Shown: positions 1-5,809, counted from the stretch's first letter. The stretch is 9,302 bases of DNA from a bacterium (GCA_026398675.1 JAPLSK010000045.1:1-9302); one strand, 5' to 3'. The notes: generated by a model from the sequence alone, not told the origin. Numbers and translations: made by a program.

Positions 1-1
1 A

Positions 2-793
2 CTGGCCATCGAGGCCCGGGAGCACACCGGTCACGATATCACGGGGATGGAGCTGCCGGAGGATTTCGAGCTCGCCAAGGCGCACGGGCGGGTCGAGCGC
101 CTCCGCCGTTTCCGCGCGAGTCTGGGCGATATCAACTACGCCGCTGTCTCCAGCTTCGACGCCGCCTGCGAACGTCGCGACTTCTACCGTTCCCGCCGCG
201 ACGAGCTGGAGCGCGGTGCAGTGAGCCTGGGTGAGTCCATCCGCCGACTGAACGCCGAGGCGAGCGAACGGTTCCTGGTGACCTTCAACCAGGTGGTGGT
301 CAACTTCGAGAAGCTGTTCCGGAACCTCTTCTCCGGCGGCGAGGCCCGGCTGACCCTCACCGGCGGGGATCCGCTGGAGGGGGGGATCGAGATAAACGTC
401 CGGCCTCCGGGGAAGGGGAGCCAGCCGTTAATCCTCCTCTCCGGCGGCGAGAGGGCGCTCACCGCAATCGCCCTCCTCTTCGCCCTCTTCGAGGTCAAGG
501 CCAGCCCGTTCTGCATCCTGGACGAGATAGACGCCCCCCTGGACGACGCCAACGTGGACCGCTACCTGAAGCTCTTGGCCATCTTCGCCCAGAAGAGCCA
601 GTTCCTCGTCATCACCCACAACCGCCGCACCATGGAGGCGGCGGATACGCTGGTGGGGGTCACCATGGTGGAGGCGGGGGTGAGCCGCCTGTACACCCTG
701 GCCTTCTCCGGCGGGCGACTGGTCACCGAGGAGGACCAGCGGTCTTTTTCGCTCAAGAGAAAGAATTTGGGCGGGGGTTCGAGGAAGGGCTAG
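2..793 (+). CDS. smc: Chromosome segregation ATPase SMC, C-terminal part (5'-truncated by window edge)
   Basis: The reading frame is open from the first bases of the window, so this is the 3' end of a larger gene; 263 residues are visible. SMC proteins form the ATPase core of the bacterial condensin that organises chromosomes. Counting from the first in-frame ATG (position 47), the end of the coiled coil and a motif beginning LGDIN lie at residues 26-55. The C-terminal ATPase half follows, with the ABC signature LSGGERAL at 131-138, Walker B with D-loop CILDEIDAPLDDANV at 156-170, and the H-loop VITHNRRTM at 188-196. The order and spacing are those of an SMC head. The N-terminal head, both coiled-coil arms and the hinge lie upstream. 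The ATG at 47 is internal, not a start. I see no terminator directly after the stop. Confidence is high for the family; the ending is Lys/Gly-rich and ordinary. Confidence 0.95.
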   Translation: MAIEAREHTGHDITGMELPEDFELAKAHGRVERLRRFRASLGDINYAAVSSFDAACERRDFYRSRRDELERGAVSLGESIRRLNAEASERFLVTFNQVVVNFEKLFRNLFSGGEARLTLTGGDPLEGGIEINVRPPGKGSQPLILLSGGERALTAIALLFALFEVKASPFCILDEIDAPLDDANVDRYLKLLAIFAQKSQFLVITHNRRTMEAADTLVGVTMVEAGVSRLYTLAFSGGRLVTEEDQRSFSLKRKNLGGGSRKG

Positions 794-900
794 ACCGGCC
801 TTGGCAATCCTGATGTCATTGTTGGTGGGAATGGTCTATTCTATTTGTGACGAAACTCCGTATGGGACACCCGCAGGACGAGTCCTCGGCGGTCGCCCGC

Positions 901-922
901 GGGCGGGGACGGAGCCCCGCCC
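901..922. repeat. GC-rich intergenic palindrome, copy A
   Basis: An 8-bp perfect inverted repeat, GGGCGGGG and CCCCGCCC, flanks a 6-base centre, and CCTACG follows. The arms and the trailing CTA match two other hairpins in this window (5742-5763 and 5789-5809), so it looks like one member of a dispersed intergenic repeat family. Here it sits 29 bp before the start of the TonB-domain gene, so it could form a hairpin in the 5' leader. No T-run follows, which argues against a terminator. Confidence 0.6.
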
Positions 923-950
923 CTACGAGCAAAACCGAGAAGGGGTCACG

Positions 951-1625
951 ATGAAGAAGACTTTAGTCATCATGCTGATGGTTATATTGTTTGTCCTGAG
1001 CTGCGAACAGGCGCGCTGGGAAGACGCCGTTGCGACTGCCGCTGAACAATTGGACACTGTAAAGGCTGGAATCCATATCCAAGACCAACAAATGATGATG
1101 GTAAGGAAAGCCTTATTAGACTGCATCATCGTGCAGTTGGAATGTGTTGCCCAGGAAATAGAGGAGGCAAAGGCGTATGATGGTGACGAGGAAGTAGCCA
1201 AGATTTATGTGACCGCGCTTTGCTTGATTGATGAAAGTCGGGCTCTTCTAAAGGAGTGTGAGGAGGGGCTGGCGTTGTACAAGGCCGTCGAGTTGGACGC
1301 CATCCACAACCTGGAATCCTCGCACTCGGTTTTCGAAGCCGAGCAGGGGTTCACGCCGCCCGAGAAGATTTCCGCTCCGGAGCCCGTGTTCCCGCCCATG
1401 CTCAAGGACGCGGGCTGGTCAGGCACCTGCTCCATCGGGCTCTACATTGACGAGGCGGGCAACATCGGCAAAGTCTGGGTCATCCGCAGCACTGGCGAGA
1501 GCGAGGCCGATCAGGCGGCGATTGAGGCCGCCTGGGCCTCCCAGTGGAGGCCGGCCACCCAGAACGGCGTCCCCATAGCTAAGAAGATCTCCGTCACCTA
1601 TGAGTTCGAGATTAACGTCTACTAG
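951..1625 (+). CDS. Predicted lipoprotein with C-terminal TonB domain
   Basis: I chose the ATG at 951, giving 224 aa, because an AGAAGGGG ribosome-binding site lies just upstream (about 938-945) and the product then opens with a signal peptide. An in-frame ATG at 801 would add 50 unlikely residues. Residues 1-18 are MKK, a hydrophobic stretch and a lipobox-like VLSC with Cys18 as the lipidation site; residue 19 is Glu. Residues 19-120 are helical and charged with four more Cys (58, 65, 91, 103). From about 130 to the end is a TonB C-terminal fold (PF03544 type), recognisable by the PPEK...PEPVFPPML lead-in, GxxxIGLYIDEAGNIGKVWV, and WRPATQNGVPI...ISVTYEFEI. TonB domains normally pass energy to, or contact, outer-membrane receptors, but this protein lacks the usual inner-membrane helix and no exbB or exbD is nearby. 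The helical part is about 42% GC and the TonB part about 70%. Partner and function are unknown. Confidence 0.8.
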   Translation: MKKTLVIMLMVILFVLSCEQARWEDAVATAAEQLDTVKAGIHIQDQQMMMVRKALLDCIIVQLECVAQEIEEAKAYDGDEEVAKIYVTALCLIDESRALLKECEEGLALYKAVELDAIHNLESSHSVFEAEQGFTPPEKISAPEPVFPPMLKDAGWSGTCSIGLYIDEAGNIGKVWVIRSTGESEADQAAIEAAWASQWRPATQNGVPIAKKISVTYEFEINVY

Positions 1626-1658
1626 CTGGACCGCGACCCCGGAGGAGGGGGTAATGAG

Positions 1659-1751
1659 ATGAAAAAAATCGCAGTCATCATGCTGATCGCCGCCGCCCTC
1701 ACCGCCACAAGAACAGTGGATATGTTAGTTTACGGTGTCCTCAGGCACTGA
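1659..1751 (+). pseudogene. 30-codon remnant or microORF with signal-peptide start
   Basis: A strong ribosome-binding site (GGAGGAGGGGG, 1641-1651) precedes ATG 1659. The ORF reads MKKIAVIMLIAAALTA, then about 14 unrelated residues before TGA. The first part is a typical Sec signal peptide. It shares a 15-nt stretch (1673-1687) with the start of the upstream lipoprotein gene (965-979) at the same codon position. The rest is less GC-rich and shows no domain. The simplest reading is a secreted-protein gene cut off just after its signal peptide. A genuine small secreted or membrane peptide is possible. It sits 33 bp after the TonB-domain gene, so it could be co-transcribed. Confidence 0.4.
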
Positions 1752-1774
1752 CATCTCAGGAACTTCACAGCAAA

Positions 1775-1794
1775 AAACCTCCCGCGGGAGGTTT
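1775..1794. terminator. Bidirectional rho-independent terminator between converging units
   Basis: A perfect 20-bp palindrome, AAACCTCCCGCGGGAGGTTT, lies between the plus-strand genes ending near 1751 and the minus-strand mrp ending at 1822. Read on the minus strand the stem runs into six T; on the plus strand it ends in TTT followed by AGTTGTT. It fits a shared terminator for converging transcripts and is the likely end of the mrp transcript. Confidence 0.8.
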
Positions 1795-1821
1795 AGTTGT
1801 TAAGTAAGTATCCGCCCGGTT

Positions 1822-2691
1822 CTAGGCCAGGTCCAGAATTGGCTTGAAGGCGGCCAGGAGCGCCTGGGTGGCCGGGGAATCGGGCAGGCTCAACACCATG
1901 GGCTTGCCGGAGTCGCCGGCCTCGACCGCCGTGGGGTCCAGCGGCACGCTGCCGAGGAAGGGTACGCCCAACTCGCCGGCCAGCTTCTCGCCGCCACCGC
2001 GCTTGAATAGGTCAATGCCCCCGCCGCAGTGGGGACAGACGAGCCCGGCCATGTTTTCTATCACCCCGACGACGGTCATGCCGACGCGGCGGGCGAAGCC
2101 TATGCTCCGGCGCACGTCGTCGGTGGAGAGGGTCTGGGGCGTGGTCACCAGGAGCCCCAGGGCCCCGACGACGGTCTGGGCGATGGAGAGCGGCTCGTCG
2201 CCGGTCCCGGGGGGCGAGTCTATGATGAGCCAGTCCAGGTCGTCCGCGGCCCCGTCGTCGTCACCCCAACGGGTGTTGCCGATGAGCTGGTTTATCACGC
2301 CCATCTTCAACGGCCCGCGCCAGATCATGGCCTGATCGGCGTCCGGAATCAAGAGGCCGATCGAGACGACCCTCACCCCTCCGGGACCGACGAGGGGGAT
2401 CGCCCGCTCGCCGTCGGTGTCCAGGAGCCTCCCGGCGAGGCCCATCAGGGTGGGAATGGAGGGGCCGTGGAAATCTATGTCCAGCAGGCCGACGCGTTGG
2501 CCCGCCATGCCGAGGGTCACGGCCAGATTCGCCGCCACGGTGGACTTGCCGACGCCGCCCTTTCCGCTGAAGACCAAGAGCTTGTGCCTGATTCGGTCCA
2601 GGCTGCGGTTGACGGCCACTCGGAGCGTCCACTGCTTCTCGTCCTCGCCCTTGCGCCTGGAATCGCGGGACGACAGTTTCTCCTCTTCCAT
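1822..2691 (-). CDS. mrp: Mrp/ApbC-family P-loop ATPase, Fe-S cluster carrier
   Basis: 289 aa. Proteins of this MRP/NBP35 family bind an Fe-S cluster between protomers and pass it to apo-proteins in the cytoplasm. Residues 43-51 are the deviant Walker A GKGGVGKST; 71-80 are DIDFHGPSIP (switch region); 155-166 contain LIIDSPPGTGDE (Walker B region). CPHC at 219-222 is the CxxC cluster-binding pair, within VIENMAGLVCPHCGGG. The start at 2691 has a good ribosome-binding site on the minus strand (GGGGAAGGA, several bases upstream). The N-terminus has only about 35 charged residues before the P-loop core, so the DUF59-type domain found in E. coli-like Mrp is absent. The gene is 64 bp downstream of folE2 with a candidate promoter in that gap and the 1775-1794 terminator after it. 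It could read through from the upstream operon or be transcribed alone. Family call is secure; client proteins are unknown. Confidence 0.93.
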   Translation of the reverse strand: MEEEKLSSRDSRRKGEDEKQWTLRVAVNRSLDRIRHKLLVFSGKGGVGKSTVAANLAVTLGMAGQRVGLLDIDFHGPSIPTLMGLAGRLLDTDGERAIPLVGPGGVRVVSIGLLIPDADQAMIWRGPLKMGVINQLIGNTRWGDDDGAADDLDWLIIDSPPGTGDEPLSIAQTVVGALGLLVTTPQTLSTDDVRRSIGFARRVGMTVVGVIENMAGLVCPHCGGGIDLFKRGGGEKLAGELGVPFLGSVPLDPTAVEAGDSGKPMVLSLPDSPATQALLAAFKPILDLA

Positions 2692-2720
2692 CGTTCCTTC
2701 CCCGGTGGGTGTCTCGGGTA

Positions 2721-2749
2721 ATAGTATACTAAATCGGTCGGAATTTCAA
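2721..2749 (-). promoter_or_regulatory. Candidate sigma70-type promoter for mrp
   Basis: On the minus strand TTGAAA (2749-2744) is followed by a 17-bp spacer and TACTAT (2726-2721). A better -10, TATACT (2728-2723), has only a 15-bp spacer. The -10 area is a 10-bp palindrome TAGTATACTA (2722-2731), which could also be an operator half or chance. It lies in the short AT-rich gap between folE2 and mrp. Confidence 0.45.
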
Positions 2750-2755
2750 CGGGGC

Positions 2756-3559
2756 TCAGAGCCCCTTCGAGATTTGGGCGTAGGCGCTGTGGTTGTGGAT
2801 GCTCTCGAAATTCTCGCACTCCACGCGGTAGGCCGTGATCCGTGGGTCGGACCCCAGGGCGTTGGCCACCGTCCGGACGATGTCCTCGACGAAACGGGGG
2901 TTGTCATAGGCCGCCTCGGTGACCGCTTTCTCGTCTTCCCGCTTCAAGAGCGAGTAGAGGGGCGCGCTGCCGGCCGCCTCGGCGATGGCCACCAGCTCCT
3001 CGATCCAGACCAGCCGGTTGCCGGTTTTGATGCGCATCCGGACGATGGAGCGCTGGTTGTGGGCGCCCCGGTCGGATATCTCCCTCGAGCAGGGGCAGAG
3101 GCTCGTCACCGGCACCGAGACCTCGAGCTGGATCTCGAAGTCGTCCCCCCGGGCGAAGGCGTGGAACCCGGCGCGGTATTCCATCAGCGAGGGCTCGCGG
3201 GAGACCGGGGCCAGCTTCTCGATGAAGTACGGGAAGCGGAGCTCCAGGTGCGCCTCCATGGCCTGAAACTCGGTCCGGGTGGCCTTGACTATCTGACGGA
3301 TGGTCTCGAAGCTGATCCGGCCCCGGAAGCGGTTGAGAATGGCGATGAAGCGGCTCATGTGCGTGCCGCGGAATTCCTGGGGCAGGTCCACGTACATGTT
3401 GACCCGCGCCACGGTGGACTGCCAATGGTCGTGGCGGTCCAGGACCGTGATCGGGTAGAGGATGTGCTTGACGCCGACCTTGTCGAGCGGGATGTCGAAG
3501 GCGGGCTCTTCGTTGGCCACGTCGGGGAGGTGCGGGTGCATCGAGTGGTTATCGGGCAT
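2756..3559 (-). CDS. folE2: GTP cyclohydrolase FolE2 (type IB)
   Basis: 267 aa, the usual size for this family (PF02649). The enzyme converts GTP to 7,8-dihydroneopterin triphosphate, the first step toward tetrahydrofolate and also toward queuosine precursors. Family landmarks are KVGVKHILYPITVLDR near residues 27-42, SLCPCSREIS (153-162) with the metal-binding cysteine region, GAHNQRS (165-171), KREDEKAVTEAAYDNPRFVED (206-226) and the C-terminal ENFESIHNHSAYA (249-261). The ATG at 3559 overlaps the end of kdsB by 11 bp and has GAGGGA seven bases upstream; a second ATG six codons in is possible. FolE2 is known to use metals other than zinc and often replaces FolE under zinc limitation. Whether the genome also has FolE cannot be seen here. 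The tight overlap indicates translational coupling to the lipopolysaccharide genes upstream. Confidence 0.95.
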   Translation of the reverse strand: MPDNHSMHPHLPDVANEEPAFDIPLDKVGVKHILYPITVLDRHDHWQSTVARVNMYVDLPQEFRGTHMSRFIAILNRFRGRISFETIRQIVKATRTEFQAMEAHLELRFPYFIEKLAPVSREPSLMEYRAGFHAFARGDDFEIQLEVSVPVTSLCPCSREISDRGAHNQRSIVRMRIKTGNRLVWIEELVAIAEAAGSAPLYSLLKREDEKAVTEAAYDNPRFVEDIVRTVANALGSDPRITAYRVECENFESIHNHSAYAQISKGL

Positions 3560-4298
3560 CGTCGTCCCTCGCTTGACGTTCCAGGAAACTCTCCGCCCGG
3601 CGCAGGTCGTCGGCCGTGTCCACGCCGATGCCGTTCCAGTCGGTGCGGATGCAGGCGATGCGCATCCCCGCCTCGAGCCAGCGGAGCTGTTCCAGCCCCT
3701 CGCGGCGCTCGAGGTCGCCTTCGGGCAGCTCCACGGCCGCCAGGAGCGCCTCCCGGGTGAAGCCGTACAGGCCCACGTGGCGGAGAAAGAGCAATTCTGC
3801 GCCGGACTTGTCGTAGGGCACGGGGGAGCGGCTGAAGTAGAGCGCGTTGCCCGCTGTGTCCAGGACCGCCTTGACGCAGTTCGGGTCCCGGTACAGGTCG
3901 GGGTCCGTGGATGCGTGCACCGCGGAGGCTATCGCGGCGTCCCCCTCCGCCAGGCGGGCGACCAGGGCGTTCAACAAATTCGGGTCCATGAACGGCTCGT
4001 CGCCCTGGAGGTTGAGGACGAAGCGGCAGTTTATCTTCCGGGCGACGTAGGCCGCGCGGTGGGTTCCCGACGGCAGCTCCGGCGTGAGCACGGCGTCGTG
4101 GCCGGCCTCGCGGACCACGCGGGCGACGCGCTCGTCGTCCGTGGCCACCACGGTCCAGTCCACGGCGGTCGCGCCCTCGGCCTTCTCGACGGTGTGGAGG
4201 ATGAGTGGACGGCCGCCCAGATTTTTCAAGGGTTTGCCCGGCAGACGGGTGCTCGCGTAGCGGGCGGGGATGACGCAGAGCGTCCGGGGGGATTTCAT
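3549..4298 (-). CDS. kdsB: 3-deoxy-manno-octulosonate cytidylyltransferase (CMP-Kdo synthetase)
   Basis: 249 aa from the ATG at 4298; a TTG three codons earlier (4307) would overlap the upstream stop but has no better ribosome-binding site. The enzyme joins CTP and Kdo to give CMP-Kdo, the activated sugar for lipid A-core assembly. Motifs in order are IPARYASTRLPGKPL (10-24, nucleotide-binding loop), TDDERV (53-58), LPSGTHRAAYV (75-85), LNLQGDEPF (95-103), YFSRSPVPYD (154-163), HVGLYGF (174-180), EQLRWLEAG (203-211) and GIGVDTADDL (224-233). The length matches the family. The SGTxR loop has His where Asp or Glu is usual. It starts 5 bp after rfaE2 and overlaps folE2, so it is the middle gene of an operon. 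It is strong evidence for a Kdo-containing outer membrane. Confidence 0.95.
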   Translation of the reverse strand: MKSPRTLCVIPARYASTRLPGKPLKNLGGRPLILHTVEKAEGATAVDWTVVATDDERVARVVREAGHDAVLTPELPSGTHRAAYVARKINCRFVLNLQGDEPFMDPNLLNALVARLAEGDAAIASAVHASTDPDLYRDPNCVKAVLDTAGNALYFSRSPVPYDKSGAELLFLRHVGLYGFTREALLAAVELPEGDLERREGLEQLRWLEAGMRIACIRTDWNGIGVDTADDLRRAESFLERQARDDDAR

Positions 4299-4303
4299 AT
4301 GAG

Positions 4304-5002
4304 TCAACGCTTCTTACGAATATATTTTTGTTTTTTATCGGAGGCTTTCCTAGTTTGATCACGGGCTTTTAGTAGTTTTAAATTATCTTTCTGTATTCCA
4401 TGTGGGTATGGCCTGTGAATATATAAACCAGTTTTTTTAATTTCTTCCTCCATGGCAGAAAAGATTGAATAAGCCATCTCGGAGGTGGAATCGTTAAGTA
4501 TATTATCAGCCGGTTCAAGCCTCTGGATCTGGTCGTCATTTTGGCTTGAAGGTTCAAATACTGTTTCTGGAACCAGGGCTTTTTTCAGGGGTACAACTTC
4601 AACTTTTCCACCCCATGACTGAACTTCCTGGGCGCCTACTATTTCATTCTCGTTGTAATCGCCACCCTTAACCAGGACTTCAGGCTTCAGCATTTTGATC
4701 AGCTTCAAGGGTGTATCTTCAGAGAAGGGGACGACGAAGTCCACCGCCCGCAGCGCTGCGATTATGGTCCCCCGCACTTCCAATGATAAAAAGGGTCGGT
4801 TGGGGCCTTTTAGCCGCTGTACGCTGTCATCGTCGTTCAACCCGACCACAAGGCAGTCGCCTAGTTCTCGCGCTGCCTCCAACATGGCTATGTGTCCACG
4901 AGACAGCAGGTCGAAGCAGCCGTTGGTGAAGACCACTTTCCCCGGCCTTCCCCCGGTTTCCCAGTGGGCGAGTAGTTCATCGGCGGACAGGATGCGGTTC
5001 AT
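4304..5002 (-). CDS. rfaE2: RfaE2/HldE-C-like heptose-1-phosphate adenylyltransferase with unusual tail
   Basis: 232 aa; a stand-alone RfaE2 domain is usually about 160. The family transfers AMP from ATP to heptose 1-phosphate for ADP-heptose, the core heptose donor. Residues 22-139 align by eye to the family: VVFTNGCFDLL, RLKGPNRP (63-70), ALRAVDFVVPFSEDTPL and VKGGDY (111-116), then EVQSWGGKVEVVPL. The cytidylyltransferase-like signature HxGH is SRGH here (34-37), so the first His is Ser. The C-terminal GxSTT stretch seen in E. coli HldE is missing. From about residue 140 a 93-residue, unrecognised tail continues and ends in a Lys/Arg-rich run. Sampled GC is about 58% early in the gene but 32-42% in the tail. 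A weak AAGG precedes the ATG at 5002. It is the first gene of the kdsB-folE2 operon. The fold call is firm; activity is uncertain. Confidence 0.85.
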   Translation of the reverse strand: MNRILSADELLAHWETGGRPGKVVFTNGCFDLLSRGHIAMLEAARELGDCLVVGLNDDDSVQRLKGPNRPFLSLEVRGTIIAALRAVDFVVPFSEDTPLKLIKMLKPEVLVKGGDYNENEIVGAQEVQSWGGKVEVVPLKKALVPETVFEPSSQNDDQIQRLEPADNILNDSTSEMAYSIFSAMEEEIKKTGLYIHRPYPHGIQKDNLKLLKARDQTRKASDKKQKYIRKKR

Positions 5003-5008
5003 TGGACC

Positions 5009-5037
5009 TTGACCTGAAGGGAGACGGCGGGTATTGT
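5009..5037 (+). promoter_or_regulatory. Candidate purN promoter
   Basis: TTGACC (5009-5014), a 17-bp spacer and TATTGT (5032-5037) match a sigma70-type promoter at 5/6 and 4/6 positions. Transcription would start near 5044, about 43 nt before the purN start. The leader then contains a short dyad, GACCC (5039-5043) with GGGTC (5055-5059). Confidence 0.6.
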
Positions 5038-5061
5038 AGACCCCTCTCCCTGAAGGGTCAA
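5033..5061 (-). promoter_or_regulatory. Candidate rfaE2-kdsB-folE2 promoter, overlapping purN promoter
   Basis: Read on the minus strand, TTGACC (5061-5056), a 17-bp spacer and TACAAT (5038-5033) match at 5/6 and 5/6. Transcription would begin near 5026, about 24 nt before the rfaE2 ATG. The -10 hexamer overlaps that of the plus-strand promoter by five bases and the -35 hexamer has the same sequence, so the two promoters lie on the same stretch of DNA. Confidence 0.65.
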
Positions 5062-5086
5062 GTTGGGCTATTCCCGGAGGTGGGCG

Positions 5087-5701
5087 TTGTCACGCAAGCG
5101 GATTGGAATCATGATAAGCGGTCGCGGCAGCAACATGGTCGCCCTCATCGAGGCCTGCCGCGACGGGAGGCTGGACGCCGAAGCGGCTCTGGTCCTCTCC
5201 GACACTCCCGACGCCGCCGGGCTCGCCAAGGCCCGCGCCCTGGGGGTGACCGCCCGGGCCCTGGTTCCGGAGAAGTACCGGACCAAGCTGGACGGCGACG
5301 ACGCCCGGGCCTACGCCCTGGCCTTCCGCGAAGCCGGGGTGGACCTCGTCTGCCTGGCCGGATTCATGCGGGTGGTGAAGGCGCCGCTATTGGAGGCCTT
5401 CCCGGGCCGCATCCTCAACATCCACCCCAGCCTCCTGCCCAGCTTCCCCGGCCTGGAGGTCCAGCGCCAGGCCCTGGAGTACGGGGTGAAGTTCTCCGGC
5501 TGCACGGTGCACTTCGTGGACGAGAGCCTGGACGGCGGGGCGATTGTTGCCCAGCGCGTGGTGCCGATCCTGGACAATGATACGCCGGAAACGCTGGCGG
5601 AGCGCATCCTCTCCGAGGAGCACCAGCTTTACCCCGAGGCCGCGGGGATAGTGCTTTCGGGGAAATACCGCGTTGATGGGCGGCGGGTGATTCGCACATA
5701 G
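5087..5701 (+). CDS. purN: Phosphoribosylglycinamide formyltransferase PurN (GAR transformylase)
   Basis: I chose the TTG at 5087 (204 aa) because GGAGG (5076-5080) lies six bases upstream and the protein then begins at the natural family start, SRKRIGIMISGRGSN. A TTG at 5063 would place that GGAGG inside the gene. The enzyme formylates GAR with 10-formyltetrahydrofolate in purine synthesis. Markers are the phosphate-binding ISGRGSNM loop near the N-terminus, LAGFMRVV, the catalytic NIHPSLLPSFPG with Asn and His, and CTVHFVDESLDGGAIVAQ with the catalytic Asp. The length is normal. It is transcribed away from rfaE2 from overlapping promoters. It uses a folate cofactor while folE2 in the diverging operon makes the pterin precursor, which may be coincidence. 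Downstream are two GC-rich hairpins. Confidence 0.96.
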   Translation: MSRKRIGIMISGRGSNMVALIEACRDGRLDAEAALVLSDTPDAAGLAKARALGVTARALVPEKYRTKLDGDDARAYALAFREAGVDLVCLAGFMRVVKAPLLEAFPGRILNIHPSLLPSFPGLEVQRQALEYGVKFSGCTVHFVDESLDGGAIVAQRVVPILDNDTPETLAERILSEEHQLYPEAAGIVLSGKYRVDGRRVIRT

Positions 5702-5741
5702 CCCAGAGCCGGGGTGAGGGCTGGGTTCGGGGCGTAAAAGC

Positions 5742-5763
5742 GGCGGGGATTGAAATCCCCGCC
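5742..5763 (+). repeat. GC-rich intergenic palindrome, copy B
   Basis: GGCGGGGATT and AATCCCCGCC are a perfect 10-bp inverted repeat around GA, followed by CTACATTTAATT. It lies 40 bp after the purN stop, so it may act as a hairpin at the transcript end, but the T-content after it is weak. The arms and the CTACA tail match the hairpin 46 bp further on and the one at 901-922. Confidence 0.65.
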
Positions 5764-5788
5764 CTACATTTAATTCGAGTAAATAAAA

Positions 5789-5809
5789 GGCGGGAACCAC
5801 GTCCCCGCC
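5789..5809. terminator. Bidirectional terminator hairpin, also repeat copy C
   Basis: GGCGGGAA, a five-base loop and TCCCCGCC form an 8-bp stem with one G-U pair. On the minus strand it runs into TTTTATTT and lies 24 bp after the stop of the first beta-barrel gene. On the plus strand CTATATTTTT follows and would serve purN. It belongs to the same repeat type as 5742-5763. Confidence 0.65.

Noticed and set aside
813..870. Hammerhead-ribozyme-like words: CTGATG followed later by GTGACGAAAC, with a GTCA/TGAC pair between them
   Set aside because: The core CTGANGA lacks the needed GA before the stem, the closing stem would share a core base, and the flanks cannot form stem I. It looks like coincidence.
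2417..3760. Long plus-strand open frame of 447 codons across mrp, folE2 and kdsB
   Set aside because: It lies opposite three well-recognised genes in GC-rich DNA where antisense frames stay open by chance; its product is Gly/Pro/Arg-rich with no motif.
4260..4310. Possible frameshift joining the rfaE2 tail to a separate gene
   Set aside because: The tail stays in one frame for over 90 codons up to a stop just before kdsB, and alternative frames near 4560-4600 hit stops quickly and do not restore the usual Ser-Thr-Thr ending.
3355..4362. Minus-strand 335-codon frame overlapping kdsB and folE2
   Set aside because: It is out of frame with two genes carrying clear family motifs, and the product is a low-complexity Arg/Pro/Gly sequence.
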